Positions 51,156 through 60,260 of a stretch of 64,000 nt of DNA are shown here, piece by piece. The stretch is from Tenacibaculum caenipelagi. Its GTDB lineage: Bacteria; Bacteroidota; Bacteroidia; Flavobacteriales; Flavobacteriaceae. The translations under genes were made by a program, and so were the position numbers. Within the stretch, counting starts at the first letter, position 1; the number at the start of each line of letters is the position of its first letter. The notes beneath the pieces are model-generated. The model did not search any database, was not told where the DNA came from, and saw nothing but the letters and a program-made list of their open reading frames with translations. The stretch is from assembly GCF_004363005.1 (NCBI RefSeq), contig NZ_SNYH01000005.1:124001-188000 (forward strand). The letters are read 5' to 3'.

Positions 51156-52268
51156 TTAAATATTTAATTTCTTTTTTAATGACGATGATAAAGCATCCTT
51201 ATGTAATAAAACTGAAATTGTTTTCAGCTTAAAATAAGGAACTGACATGTATACATATCCTTTATTTCCTTGGTTAGCTCCCCATGAATTCTTTACCTTA
51301 AAATAGGCATTTCCTTTTTGATCTTTAACCAAACCAACAATATGCATCAAATGATCATCGGTAGTATTAAAGTTCTCAAATTCTGCTTGACGTAAACTTG
51401 GTGTTATCTTTCTTTCTTGAACAATTTCGGTTAATGCCTTTTGGTTTTCTGAACTACTCGCAGGAATTACTGCTACTCCCGATTTTGACGAAAATGTTTT
51501 TTCTGACACATCACAATCTAATTCTACTGTATATCCATTTTTAATAGCATTCTCTGTTGTCGAAACTAATTCGTCTAACGAAACATTATAAAACGCTCCA
51601 TTTGAAAAGTTATCAGGAATATTTAAAATAAATTTATCATATTTCTTAGCATGCTCAAACGAAGTTATCGTTACATAATTTGATGGGTTTATCTTTACAT
51701 GTTCTCTAAACGTTTTTGGAGTATATGTTTTTCCTTCAAAAACAAATTCTTCTTTATTCTTTCCTAAATAAACATCTAAAACACCTTCTGTTGCTTGTTT
51801 CCATTTCGGACTCAATTCTCCTGCTGGATTCTTAATATAAGCGTCTAACATTGATTTTAACACCGAAACCATTTCAGCATGATTATGTTTATCCTGTCCT
51901 AAATCTAACCCCGTAAAAACCTGCTCTGGTACTAAACCGTACTTCGCTACAGAATTGATAACATCATGTGCTAAACCTCCCTCACTAAACTGTGCTTTTC
52001 CTTGGCGGTATAAATAATTATTTGCTTTATCTGAATACGTATTCCTTACAGTATACATTTCTGATAAATCAATATTCTTACCAGTTAATCTAATAATTTC
52101 AGATTCTAAAAAAGAAGTAGTAGAAAAACTCCAACAGGTTCCTGTTCTTCCTTGACTTTTTACTTCAGTATCTTCAATATCTTTTACTGTTTTAAACTGA
52201 TATTCTTGCGCAATAATGGAGTTCATAGCAAAAAAGCTAAATGCTGCACCTATTAGGAATTTCTTCAT
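51156..52268 (-). CDS. Exported C1-family cysteine (amino)peptidase, bleomycin-hydrolase type
   Basis: A 370-residue papain-fold peptidase with signal peptide (1-20, IIAQ). Catalytic Cys45 lies in RTGTCWSFSTTSFLESE, the His in TDDHLMHIVGLVKD, and the Asn in VKNSWGANQGNKGYVYMS. These are the PepC/bleomycin hydrolase signatures, but the signal peptide places it in the periplasm, as in many Bacteroidota. The C-terminal tail that limits PepC to aminopeptidase action ends LHKDALSSSLKKKLNI. Confidence 0.9.
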   Translation of the reverse strand: MKKFLIGAAFSFFAMNSIIAQEYQFKTVKDIEDTEVKSQGRTGTCWSFSTTSFLESEIIRLTGKNIDLSEMYTVRNTYSDKANNYLYRQGKAQFSEGGLAHDVINSVAKYGLVPEQVFTGLDLGQDKHNHAEMVSVLKSMLDAYIKNPAGELSPKWKQATEGVLDVYLGKNKEEFVFEGKTYTPKTFREHVKINPSNYVTITSFEHAKKYDKFILNIPDNFSNGAFYNVSLDELVSTTENAIKNGYTVELDCDVSEKTFSSKSGVAVIPASSSENQKALTEIVQERKITPSLRQAEFENFNTTDDHLMHIVGLVKDQKGNAYFKVKNSWGANQGNKGYVYMSVPYFKLKTISVLLHKDALSSSLKKKLNI

Positions 52269-52377
52269 TTTATTGAATCTTTTATAAATTAAACGAGCAA
52301 TTTACTCTTTTTAATAAGACTACTAAAATTGAATGTCGTTAAATATTGACAAAAGCTTGTTCTACTTTTTAACAACA

Positions 52378-52410
52378 AAAAAACCTCAATCGTTATGATT
52401 GAGGTTTTTT
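52378..52410 (-). terminator. Terminator of tRNA-Tyr
   Basis: A 13-bp stem AAAAAACCTCAAT/ATTGAGGTTTTTT, directly 3' of tRNA-Tyr on the minus strand. Confidence 0.85.
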
Positions 52411-52411
52411 G

Positions 52412-52494
52412 TGGGGAGAGCAGGATTCGAACCTGCGAAGTCGTAAGACAACGGAGTTACAGTCCGTCCCATTTGGCCGCTCTGGAATCTCCCC
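52412..52494 (-). tRNA. tRNA-Tyr (anticodon GTA)
   Basis: The minus strand reads GGGGAGA ... TCTCCCC as 7-bp acceptor, with a T loop GGTTCGAATCC, the anticodon loop ACTGTAACTC (GTA), and a long variable arm, as in bacterial class II tRNA-Tyr. The 3' CCA is not encoded: the acceptor is followed by ACAAAAA. Confidence 0.95.
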
Positions 52495-52503
52495 AAAGCT
52501 TTT

Positions 52504-52534
52504 AAAAAAAGCTTCTCTTTTATCGAGAAGCTTT
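52504..52534 (-). terminator. Terminator between tRNA-Lys and tRNA-Tyr
   Basis: A 10-bp stem AAAGCTTCTC/GAGAAGCTTT (52508-52534) with a 7-base loop; on the minus strand seven Ts follow. It should reduce read-through from tRNA-Lys into tRNA-Tyr. Confidence 0.7.
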
Positions 52535-52539
52535 ACTAG

Positions 52540-52612
52540 TGACCGGGCTGGGGCTCGAACCCAGGACCCTCTCCTTAAAAGGGAGATGCTCTACCAACTG
52601 AGCTACCCGGTC
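52540..52612 (-). tRNA. tRNA-Lys (anticodon TTT)
   Basis: The minus strand reads GACCGGG ... CCCGGTC as acceptor stem, D arm AGCTCAGTTGGTAGAGC, anticodon loop CTTTTAA (TTT), and T arm CTGGGTTCGAGCCCAG-like. CCA is not encoded. Length 73 bases. Confidence 0.96.
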
Positions 52613-52647
52613 ATTTTATCGCTTTTGCTTTTCTGCGTTTGCGGGTG

Positions 52648-52678
52648 CAAATATAGAAGGTTTTATTGTTTCAGCAAA
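52648..52678 (-). promoter_or_regulatory. tRNA-Lys promoter
   Basis: On the minus strand, -33 TTTG (52678-52675), a 19-base spacer and -7 TATATTTG (52655-52648) match the Bacteroidota consensus exactly, 36 bases before the tRNA. It is the clearest promoter in the window. Confidence 0.85.
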
Positions 52679-52746
52679 CATTTTTTTGAATTTATTTTCA
52701 AAAAAAAACAACCTTTTTCATTACTCATTAAAACACAGAAAGTTAC

Positions 52747-53511
52747 CTAAATATCATTTAAGTAAGCCTGCCTAACTTTTTTAAATAAGTTAGATGAATA
52801 CACAAAATCTACTACTGCTTCGTTATCAGTTTTGAAGATTTCTTTGTGTGACCCCTCCCAAGCTTTTACTCCGTTTTTAAGAAAAACTATCTTATCTCCT
52901 ATTTCCATCACCGAATTCATATCGTGTGTATTGATTACCGTGGTTATTTTATATTCATCGGTAATCTCTTTAATTAAGTTGTCGATAACAATAGCAGTTT
53001 GCGGATCTAATCCTGAATTTGGCTCATCACAAAACAAAAATTTTGGATTCATTACAATAGCACGTGCTATAGCAACACGCTTTTGCATTCCTCCTGATAA
53101 TTCTGCTGGAAATTTTTTATTAGAATTTTCTAAGTTTACTCTATTTAAAACAAAGTTCACTCTATCTAACATTTCGTCTTCTGGCTTTTTGGTGAACATT
53201 TTTAGCGGAAACATCACATTTTCTTCAACTGTTTGTGAATCAAACAAAGCACTTCCTTGAAAAACCATTCCTAATTCTTGACGGAATTGACGTCTATCTT
53301 CTATCGTCATATCTACATTTGCTAATCCATCATATACAATCGTTCCTTCTTCAGGAGTATGCAAACCTATCAATGATTTTAAAAATACTGTTTTACCTGA
53401 ACCACTTTGACCAATAATCAAACTTGTTTCCCCTGGTTTAAACGAAGTGGTTATTCCTTTTAAAATCTCAACACCGTTAAATCCTTTACGTAAATTATTT
53501 ACTTCTATCAT
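52747..53511 (-). CDS. MlaF-like ABC transporter ATP-binding protein
   Basis: About 254 residues: Walker A GQSGSGKT (34-41), signature LSGGMQKRVAIARA, Walker B FLFCDEPNSGLD, and the H-loop INTHDM. This is the MlaF/Ttg2A type that, with MlaE, moves phospholipids between the membranes to maintain outer-membrane asymmetry. The start is ATG 53511, overlapping the stop of the permease gene by one base; the longer frame reads into that gene. An MlaD-like (MCE) gene is not next to it. Confidence 0.9.
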   Translation of the reverse strand: MIEVNNLRKGFNGVEILKGITTSFKPGETSLIIGQSGSGKTVFLKSLIGLHTPEEGTIVYDGLANVDMTIEDRRQFRQELGMVFQGSALFDSQTVEENVMFPLKMFTKKPEDEMLDRVNFVLNRVNLENSNKKFPAELSGGMQKRVAIARAIVMNPKFLFCDEPNSGLDPQTAIVIDNLIKEITDEYKITTVINTHDMNSVMEIGDKIVFLKNGVKAWEGSHKEIFKTDNEAVVDFVYSSNLFKKVRQAYLNDI

Positions 53512-54251
53512 TAGGTTAATAACATTTGAGTTAAGAAATAATTGGCTATTACAATAAGCACAGTAGTCCACACTACCGATTGGGTACTTGCTTTACCTAC
53601 TTCTAGCGACCCTCCTTTTACATAATATCCGTGGTACGAAGGTACAGTAGCAATTAAGAAAGCAAAAACCACTGTTTTTATTAAGGCATAGGTAATCAAA
53701 AACGGATCAAAATCCATTTGAACACCAGTAACAAAATCCATCCCTGAAAATAATCCTGAGATAACACCAGCTATCCATCCTCCAAAAATTCCTAAAAACA
53801 TTCCTAGTATTATTAAGAACGGATAAAAAAACACGGTTGCAATTATTTTAGGTAATACTAAATAGTTTAAAGAATTGATTCCCATTACCTCTAACGCATC
53901 AATTTGCTCTGTAACCCTCATAGTACCTATACTTGAGGTTATATATGAACCAACCTTTCCTGCTAAAATAATAGAACAAAAAGTAGGTGCAAACTCTAAA
54001 ATTACTGAACGCTTAGCCGCAAAACCAATTAAAGATTTGGGTATAAACGGACTTTCTAAATTTAAGGCTGTTTGTAATGCGATTACTCCTCCAATAAAAA
54101 ATGAAATAAAAGCTATAATTCCAATTGATTTATGCCCCAACTCATCAATTTCTCTAAATAAGGCTTCACGAAATACTCTGGCTCTTTGAGGTTTAGTAAA
54201 AACCTGTTTAAGCATTGTAACGTATTTACCTATATGCTCAATGTAGTTCAT
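53511..54251 (-). CDS. MlaE-like ABC transporter permease
   Basis: A 246-residue MlaE/Ttg2B permease: FREALFREIDELGHKSIGIIAFISFFIGGV, SVILEFAPTFCSIILAGKVGSYITSSIGTMRVTEQIDALEVMGINS (family signature, in parts), and about five membrane spans. It is translationally coupled to the ATPase gene. The pair should form the core of a phospholipid transporter in the inner membrane. Confidence 0.92.
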   Translation of the reverse strand: MNYIEHIGKYVTMLKQVFTKPQRARVFREALFREIDELGHKSIGIIAFISFFIGGVIALQTALNLESPFIPKSLIGFAAKRSVILEFAPTFCSIILAGKVGSYITSSIGTMRVTEQIDALEVMGINSLNYLVLPKIIATVFFYPFLIILGMFLGIFGGWIAGVISGLFSGMDFVTGVQMDFDPFLITYALIKTVVFAFLIATVPSYHGYYVKGGSLEVGKASTQSVVWTTVLIVIANYFLTQMLLT

Positions 54252-54338
54252 TAAATGAATTCTATTTTCTTTTTTGCTAAAGTATTAAAAAACCATTAAC
54301 TCATCATCCTATTTATAAGTTTTAGCTTCCTTTTTATG

Positions 54339-54346
54339 TACCTTTG
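54339..54346 (+). promoter_or_regulatory. -7 box of the alkaline-phosphatase-family gene
   Basis: TACCTTTG is an exact -7 box, 25 bases before ATG 54371. It overlaps the TTG that opens the longer reading frame (54344), which excludes that start. Confidence 0.6.
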
Positions 54347-54370
54347 ACATTAAATTTTTTAAAATTTAAC

Positions 54371-56008
54371 ATGAAAAAAATAGCATTTTTAGCAGCTATA
54401 ATATACTTAACTAGCTGTGTTACTAATACAAAAACTAAGGCTCAAAAACCGAAACTAATGGTTGGAGTTGTTGTTGACCAAATGCGCTACGACTACCTCA
54501 TTCGCTTTGCTAATAAGTATGGAAACGATGGCTTTAAACGTTTATTAAATAATGGATTTTCTTTAGAAAATGCTCACTATAACTATATTCCTACTTACAC
54601 TGCTGTTGGACATACTTCAATATACACTGGTACAACTCCAACCAACCACGGAATAATTAGTAATCATTGGTATGATAAATATGAAAAGAAGACTATTTAT
54701 TGTGTAGATGACAACAACTATAAAACTGTAGGAAATGATGGTGAGGGAGGTAAAAAGTCTCCTTATAGAATGATGACAACTACGATGACCGATCAATTAA
54801 GATTAGCGCAAAATATGAATGGAAAAACTATTGGTATTGCACTTAAAGATCGTTCTGCAATTTTACCTACTGGTCATACTGCAAATGCTGCATATTGGTT
54901 CGATGGAGGTGAAAAAGGGCAATGGGTTTCTTCATCTTTTTACTTGAATGAATTACCTGCTTGGGTACAAGATTTTAATAAATCTGGTAAAGTGGATGAA
55001 TATTTAAATAAACCTTGGGAAACATTGTACGACATTAATACTTATACAGAAAGTATTGAGGATGATAACAATTTTGAAGTTACATTTGAAGGAGAAGAAA
55101 GACCTGTTTTCCCTCACGATATTCCTTCTTTAAGAAGCAAGAATAACAACTATAGTATTATTAAAGCTACACCTGCAGGAAACTCACTTACAACCGATTT
55201 TGCTAAAGCAGCTATTGTTAATGAAAAACTAGGAAAATCTGAGTATACTGATTTTATCGCTATCAGTTATTCTTCTACTGATTATGTGGGACATCAATTT
55301 GGAGTTGCATCTAAAGAAATTGAAGACACTTATTTACGTTTAGATCAAGATTTAGCTGATTTATTTAAATTTTTAGACACACAACTAGGAAAAGACAACT
55401 ACACATTGTTCTTAACTGCTGATCATGCTGCGGTTCAGGTTCCTTCCTATTTACAGTCGATAAAAATTCCTGCAAACTACATTAAACCTGTTGCTTTTAA
55501 AAACTTTTTAAATGAGGTTACTTTAAAATATTTCAAGTCTGATGAAATCATTGAAAATGTTTCTAATTTTCAAGTTTTCTTAGCTAAAGATAAAATTCAA
55601 GATTTAAAACTTGACTATGAAACCGTAGCACAAACCATTGCTGATGAAGCCATCAATTATAAAGGAATTTATAAGGCTGTTACTGCTAAAACTTTACAAA
55701 CTACCACATTTACCAATGGAGTATTAAACTCTTTACAAAACGGTTATAATCAAAAGTTTTCTGGAGATGTTATGTTAATCCCTACTCCATCAACAATTAG
55801 TAGCAGTTCTAAAAAAGGAACCACACATGGTTCAGGATATACATATGACACCCATATTCCTATGATTTTTTACGGAAACGGAATCAAACAAGGTTCTTCA
55901 AAAAAGAAATATGAAATTGTAGATATTGCTCCTACAATCTCTAATTTATTACAAATTCAGTTTCCAAATGGATGTTCTGGTAAAATTATAGATGAAGTAT
56001 TTAAGTAG
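54371..56008 (+). CDS. PafA-type alkaline phosphatase, lipoprotein
   Basis: About 545 residues of the nucleotide pyrophosphatase/alkaline phosphatase superfamily. A lipobox (YLTSC) ends the signal peptide. Metal and nucleophile sites: VVVDQMRYDYL, the Thr nucleophile in PTYTAVGHTSIYTG, ISYSSTDYVGHQFG, TADHAAVQVPSY and THGSGYTYDTHIPMIFYG. These match the phosphate-irrepressible PafA of flavobacteria, which releases phosphate from monoesters in the periplasm or at the surface. Confidence 0.88.
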   Translation: MKKIAFLAAIIYLTSCVTNTKTKAQKPKLMVGVVVDQMRYDYLIRFANKYGNDGFKRLLNNGFSLENAHYNYIPTYTAVGHTSIYTGTTPTNHGIISNHWYDKYEKKTIYCVDDNNYKTVGNDGEGGKKSPYRMMTTTMTDQLRLAQNMNGKTIGIALKDRSAILPTGHTANAAYWFDGGEKGQWVSSSFYLNELPAWVQDFNKSGKVDEYLNKPWETLYDINTYTESIEDDNNFEVTFEGEERPVFPHDIPSLRSKNNNYSIIKATPAGNSLTTDFAKAAIVNEKLGKSEYTDFIAISYSSTDYVGHQFGVASKEIEDTYLRLDQDLADLFKFLDTQLGKDNYTLFLTADHAAVQVPSYLQSIKIPANYIKPVAFKNFLNEVTLKYFKSDEIIENVSNFQVFLAKDKIQDLKLDYETVAQTIADEAINYKGIYKAVTAKTLQTTTFTNGVLNSLQNGYNQKFSGDVMLIPTPSTISSSSKKGTTHGSGYTYDTHIPMIFYGNGIKQGSSKKKYEIVDIAPTISNLLQIQFPNGCSGKIIDEVFK

Positions 56009-56040
56009 AGAATTTAGAAAAGAAATACTAGATTATAGAA

Positions 56041-56077
56041 AAACTCCAATTTGATAAAATCAAGTTGGAGTTTTTTA
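56041..56077 (+). terminator. Terminator after the phosphatase gene
   Basis: A 15-bp stem (56041-56055 with 56059-56073, one mismatch) built on AAACTCCAA/TTGGAGTTT, with T run. Confidence 0.85.
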
Positions 56078-56114
56078 ATTAATTCATTTTCAAATTACCG
56101 AATTACCACATTGC

Positions 56115-56270
56115 TTATTTAGGATTATTCAGTATCACTAATGCTCCAATAACTCCTGGCACCCATCCGCAAAGGGTCAATAAAAATACAATCACCACCG
56201 ACCCACATCCTTTTCCTAGTACTGCCAAAGGAGGAAAGAAAATTGCTAATAAAACTCTTAGTAAACTCAT
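56115..56270 (-). CDS. Pmp3/YqaE-family small membrane protein
   Basis: A 51-residue protein: MSLLRVLLAIFFPPLAVLGK, GCGSVVIVFLLTLCGWVPGV, IGALVILNNPK. Two helices with FPPLAV and LTLCGWVPGVIGAL are the hallmark of the Pmp3/YqaE family, linked to membrane potential and salt stress. It is below common ORF length cut-offs. It is transcribed alone on the minus strand. Confidence 0.9.
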   Translation of the reverse strand: MSLLRVLLAIFFPPLAVLGKGCGSVVIVFLLTLCGWVPGVIGALVILNNPK

Positions 56271-56366
56271 AGTCTTTTTTTGGTTAATACACTTAAAAGA
56301 CGATTTTCACTGAAAAATGTTACAGTTGCTCCATTATTACTAAAGTTTTTTATTTCTATTTTTTTC

Positions 56367-58865
56367 CTACATCAACTTTCCAAAGAAAATTGCATTCATC
56401 AATAACTTGTTAGTTCCATACCAAAAAGCTCTAAAATTAGTATTATCAGTGAAAATGATTACTCTCCCGCTTCCTAATTTTTCTGCTTTAAATGGAACCG
56501 TATTTTTTAATGCTTTTAAATTTTCTTTTGAGATATAACCACTCAATAGCGGGTTACTTGTATATTGAATAGGATTATTATAACTCTTAGCATCTGGCTG
56601 TATAAACTGTTTGGTGTTTCTAAACAAAGCTATTCTGTCGTTTTTATAACCAAAGTTAATTGGATGTGAACGGTCTAACTTTGCTTCAAAAATGGCTCCT
56701 CCAATTACTTGCGCTCCCGATTGTAATGAACGATTTTCAAACGATACATTGCTAATCGTATCTATTTTTACCTTATTAAATTTTACATCAATAAATCCTT
56801 TGTTTGATAACCAATCCACTGCATTTCGGTATCCGATTAACATTCCTCCATTACGTACCCATACTTTTAACTTTTCTTCCAAATTCTTATCAATAGGTTG
56901 ACTATTGGGAACAATAATCGCTGTGTATTTTGCTAAATTTATTCTTGAAGCATAATCTGTATCTAGCTTTGTTACTTTCATATTATAACGTTGATCAAAC
57001 AAATGCCAAATCTCTCCAGCATCACTACTTGTAATCTTGTTTCCTACCAACATCGCTACTTTTTGTTTCTTGATAGCTTCAAAATTTCTACTTCCTAAAT
57101 CAATTCCTTCATTTAAACCTGTAGCTACTCCTTTAATCTCTATATGATTTTCATTTGCAACTTTACCCAAGAAGTCAAATAGTTCACTTCCGTTTAATTC
57201 TTGATTTTGAGCTGGAATGAAAATGGTTCCGTAATCGTAAGAATCGTTACCATTTACAAAGTTCTTCATCGCAACTTTTGCGCGCAATCCTTTTTCTAAA
57301 ATAGCATTCAATGCTCTTGGTGTATTATACTCATTCCAAGAAAATAAATATCCTACACTACTTTTCTGCTGAATTGTTCCTAGCTTTGATCCTAATTCAG
57401 TTACCTCTACTCCAGCTTTTGACAACGATACGTTATCAACAAAATCAACTCCAAACGCATAATTAAAAGTCCAAGCAGACACATCATAAAACAAGCTATC
57501 TTTAAACGTAGTTCGTACGTCAAACATTGCTTTTATCAATCGATGATTTTTCTGATTCATTGGCACTACATAACTATATCCTTTTTTGAAATTTTTCCCT
57601 TTAGAAGTAAAATTTTCTTTTAGCTCGTGAAGTTTAATTTGATGACGTTGCAAAACCTCTGCCAAACGATTTGTTTTTGTTGCATCCTTTTCATCCCCAA
57701 AAACGATGGCTTTATTAGTTGTTGTATTTCTTGAATTTTTATAAAAATCTTGTTGATATTGCAAAATTTTAGTTCTCATTTTTTTAGCAGCATCCAAAGT
57801 TGATAAAGCTGCAGTAAACTGATTACGAATTGTAAACGGAAAAGTTAACACCCCATTCTCACTTTCTTGTGCATGTCCGCGAGAACTTCCTTGCTCAAAC
57901 AAAATCCCAATACCTCCATTAATATCTGGAAAAGTTGAACCTTTTCCGTAATAAAAATCATCAAAACTTTCTTCTGAATAATAAGTCGAACCAATTTTAT
58001 CTAGCGCTTTTGCATGGTAGGCAGCAATTTCTTTCGTCAATTCCTGATTCATTTTTGGTGTAAATGGATTGGTTCTACTAGGAATTCCCGGTTGAAAAAA
58101 GAACGTTGAATTGGTTCCCATTTCATGATGATCGGTTAAAATATTTGGTAACCAATGGTGAAATGTTTTAATTCTCGCTTTGCTTTCAGGTAATTGAACT
58201 GGTAACCAATCACGATTCATATCAAACCAATAGTGATTTGTTCTTCCCCCAGGCCAGACCTCATGATACTCTCTATCATTTGGATCAGGGTTGATGTTAT
58301 TTGCTTTATTCGTGTTTACCCAATAGGCAAATCGCTGTAAACCATCTGGATTCAACGACGGGTCAAATAAAATCACTGTCTTCTCTAATAATTTTTCTAT
58401 TTTCTCTCCTTCTCCTGCCGCTAAGTAATATGCTACAGCTAAAGCTGCGTTAGATCCACTAGCCTCATTACCGTGAATTGAAAACCCTTGATATACCACA
58501 ATCGGACTATTAGTTATATTAACCGAAGCATCTTCCGTTGCTTTGATGTGATTTTTTCTTATTAGTTCTAAATTCTGGTGATTTTTAGGTGATGTAATTG
58601 TCAATAATAATAAAGGTCTTCCTTCATATGTTCTCCCTCTATTTTCAAGTGTTACTCTATCTGAAAATTTTGCTAAAGCCTTCATGTACTCCACTAATTT
58701 ATCATGTGTTACATGCCACTCTCCTACTTCATGCCCTAAAACTGATTTAGGTGTAGGAATATTTTCGTTATAAGAAATATCTTTAGGTAAATAATAACTC
58801 AAATCGATTGTTTGAGCAGATAATGTTGTACAGATAAATAATAATAGTGTAGATAATCTCTTCAT
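56367..58865 (-). CDS. Secreted M14-family zinc carboxypeptidase
   Basis: About 832 residues: signal peptide (MKRLSTLLLFICTTLSAQ), M14 catalytic domain with the zinc motif IHGNEASGSNAALAV (HxxE), DPSLNPDGLQRFAYWVN, the third zinc His in LTDHHEMGTNSTFFFQPG, and the catalytic Glu in GIGILFEQGSSRG. After about residue 400 a second part with a class-I amidotransferase-like fold follows (KYTAIIVPNSQPIDKNL, LKVWVRNGGMLIG). The start is ATG 58865; ATG 58877 would add four residues. Role: peptide breakdown outside the cell membrane. Confidence 0.9.
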   Translation of the reverse strand: MKRLSTLLLFICTTLSAQTIDLSYYLPKDISYNENIPTPKSVLGHEVGEWHVTHDKLVEYMKALAKFSDRVTLENRGRTYEGRPLLLLTITSPKNHQNLELIRKNHIKATEDASVNITNSPIVVYQGFSIHGNEASGSNAALAVAYYLAAGEGEKIEKLLEKTVILFDPSLNPDGLQRFAYWVNTNKANNINPDPNDREYHEVWPGGRTNHYWFDMNRDWLPVQLPESKARIKTFHHWLPNILTDHHEMGTNSTFFFQPGIPSRTNPFTPKMNQELTKEIAAYHAKALDKIGSTYYSEESFDDFYYGKGSTFPDINGGIGILFEQGSSRGHAQESENGVLTFPFTIRNQFTAALSTLDAAKKMRTKILQYQQDFYKNSRNTTTNKAIVFGDEKDATKTNRLAEVLQRHQIKLHELKENFTSKGKNFKKGYSYVVPMNQKNHRLIKAMFDVRTTFKDSLFYDVSAWTFNYAFGVDFVDNVSLSKAGVEVTELGSKLGTIQQKSSVGYLFSWNEYNTPRALNAILEKGLRAKVAMKNFVNGNDSYDYGTIFIPAQNQELNGSELFDFLGKVANENHIEIKGVATGLNEGIDLGSRNFEAIKKQKVAMLVGNKITSSDAGEIWHLFDQRYNMKVTKLDTDYASRINLAKYTAIIVPNSQPIDKNLEEKLKVWVRNGGMLIGYRNAVDWLSNKGFIDVKFNKVKIDTISNVSFENRSLQSGAQVIGGAIFEAKLDRSHPINFGYKNDRIALFRNTKQFIQPDAKSYNNPIQYTSNPLLSGYISKENLKALKNTVPFKAEKLGSGRVIIFTDNTNFRAFWYGTNKLLMNAIFFGKLM

Positions 58866-58945
58866 TAGTGAGTTCATTAATTTAATTAGGTTTATAAAAA
58901 TAGATATTTCTCAGGTATTTGGAATTCTCTCTTTCGTATAAGAAC

Positions 58946-58967
58946 AAAATCCCACATTGGCGTGGGA
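58946..58967 (-). terminator. Terminator of the thioredoxin-fold gene pair
   Basis: A 6-bp stem TCCCAC/GTGGGA with a 6-base loop; on the minus strand TTTT follows. It lies 30 bases after the stop at 58997. Confidence 0.7.
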
Positions 58968-58996
58968 CTTTATTCAATGATTTTTTATGTATGTAG

Positions 58997-59617
58997 CTAC
59001 CTTCTTCTCTTATCCTTTATAGAACATCCAATAGCTCTGGTATCAGTTTTTGTAGGTTTTTCTCCTTTTAATAAAGCATCTACTGCATTTTCAACAAAAC
59101 GCTCCTTTACATTGTTCTCATCACGAGAACTATCATCTATAGCTCCTATGTATTCTACAATTAACTTGTCATTTTTTTTGTTTAAAATGAATACATGAGG
59201 TGTTTTAGTTGCTCCGTATTTCGGGTACACTTCTTGTCCTTCATCAAACAAATACGGAAATGTAAATCCTTTTTCTTTGGCACGTACTTTCATTGCTTCA
59301 AAACTATCCCCTTTTGATACCTCTGAATCATTTGAATTAATAGCAATTACCGGAAAACCTTTCTTTTTATATTTTTTATCCAAAGCAATTAATCGATTTT
59401 CATTTGCTTTTGAATATGGACACATATTGCACGTAAATACCACTATAAAACCTTTTGCATCTTTATAGTCTGCCAAAGAAACCATAGTATCATCAATATT
59501 CTTTAGTTTAAAATCTGAAGCTTCGTCTCCCACTTTATACCCTTTGGAACTGTTTACTGTAAATGCTGATATGCTAGCAACTACAAGTAACATCAATATA
59601 ATTTTAAATGTTTTCAT
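58997..59617 (-). CDS. Exported AhpC/TSA-type thioredoxin-fold protein
   Basis: A 206-residue protein with signal peptide (1-20) and peroxiredoxin-like fold: GDEASDFKLKNIDDTMVSLADYKDAKGFIVVFTCNMCPYSKANE (in parts) with the CNMCPYS redox motif near residue 69, then GATKTPHVFILN with cis-Pro. Proteins of this CxxC-P-Y-S type are common next to TlpA-like proteins in Bacteroidota. It follows the TlpA-like gene by 5 bases, so both may work in one periplasmic thiol pathway. Confidence 0.87.
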   Translation of the reverse strand: MKTFKIILMLLVVASISAFTVNSSKGYKVGDEASDFKLKNIDDTMVSLADYKDAKGFIVVFTCNMCPYSKANENRLIALDKKYKKKGFPVIAINSNDSEVSKGDSFEAMKVRAKEKGFTFPYLFDEGQEVYPKYGATKTPHVFILNKKNDKLIVEYIGAIDDSSRDENNVKERFVENAVDALLKGEKPTKTDTRAIGCSIKDKRRR

Positions 59618-59622
59618 GCTAT

Positions 59623-60129
59623 CTAGTTTAAAAAGGTTTGTAATTCGTTTTGCAATTCTTCATAGCTAAATGATTGTTCATAAAACTTTCTTTTTTGCGC
59701 ATTGTAAATTAGTGTAGCAGGTATAGAGCCTGACCAATTTTCTGCAATATCTCTAATCCAAAACTGTTCATTTGAATCTTCAAAATGAAGCACTTTTGAT
59801 TGTATCTTCTTTTCTTTTATAAACGGTTTTAAGTCACTTTCAATTTGTCTCAAAAAATCTAAGCTCACCAAAACAACTTCTACATTTTTATCTTTAAACT
59901 TTTCATTTAATTTCTCGAAAGCAGGTAGCTCCTTTACACAAGGCATACACCATGTTGCCCAGAAGTTGAATACATATGTTTTATCGTCTTTTTTATGTAG
60001 CAACGGTTTTAATTGTTCGTAATTTAGTGTAGTGATAGTTACTTCTTTACTTTCTGTGCTTTCTTTTGGCATTTTCTTACAAGAAAACAATACTAAAACA
60101 ATTAAAAGAAAGAATTGTGCTTTATACAT
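59623..60129 (-). CDS. TlpA-like thioredoxin lipoprotein
   Basis: A 168-residue lipoprotein with lipidated Cys17 (VLFSC) and a thioredoxin fold with active-site Cys61-x2-Cys64 in FWATWCMPCVKELPAFEK, then SGSIPATLIYN with the cis-Pro. It likely reduces disulfides in the periplasm, perhaps for the next gene's product. The two genes form an operon ended at 58946. Confidence 0.88.
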   Translation of the reverse strand: MYKAQFFLLIVLVLFSCKKMPKESTESKEVTITTLNYEQLKPLLHKKDDKTYVFNFWATWCMPCVKELPAFEKLNEKFKDKNVEVVLVSLDFLRQIESDLKPFIKEKKIQSKVLHFEDSNEQFWIRDIAENWSGSIPATLIYNAQKRKFYEQSFSYEELQNELQTFLN

Positions 60130-60204
60130 TATATGATATCATTTCTCTCAAAATTAACCATTTAAAATATTCAAAAAATAGAATTAACTAAAGATTAACA
60201 AGAA

Positions 60205-60235
60205 AAAAAGCTCGGAAAAAATTCCCGAGCTTTTT
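60205..60235 (-). terminator. Terminator of the S1/P1 nuclease gene
   Basis: An 11-bp stem AAAAAGCTCGG/CCGAGCTTTTT with a 9-base loop, 26 bases after the stop on the minus strand. Confidence 0.88.
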
Positions 60236-60260
60236 AGTTTTTTTGTTCTGCTGATTAAGT

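Noticed and set aside
52409-52750. 113-codon plus-strand frame (reads GEQDSNLRSRKTTELQS...)
   Set aside because: It is the antisense reading of tRNA-Tyr and tRNA-Lys, a well-known false protein.
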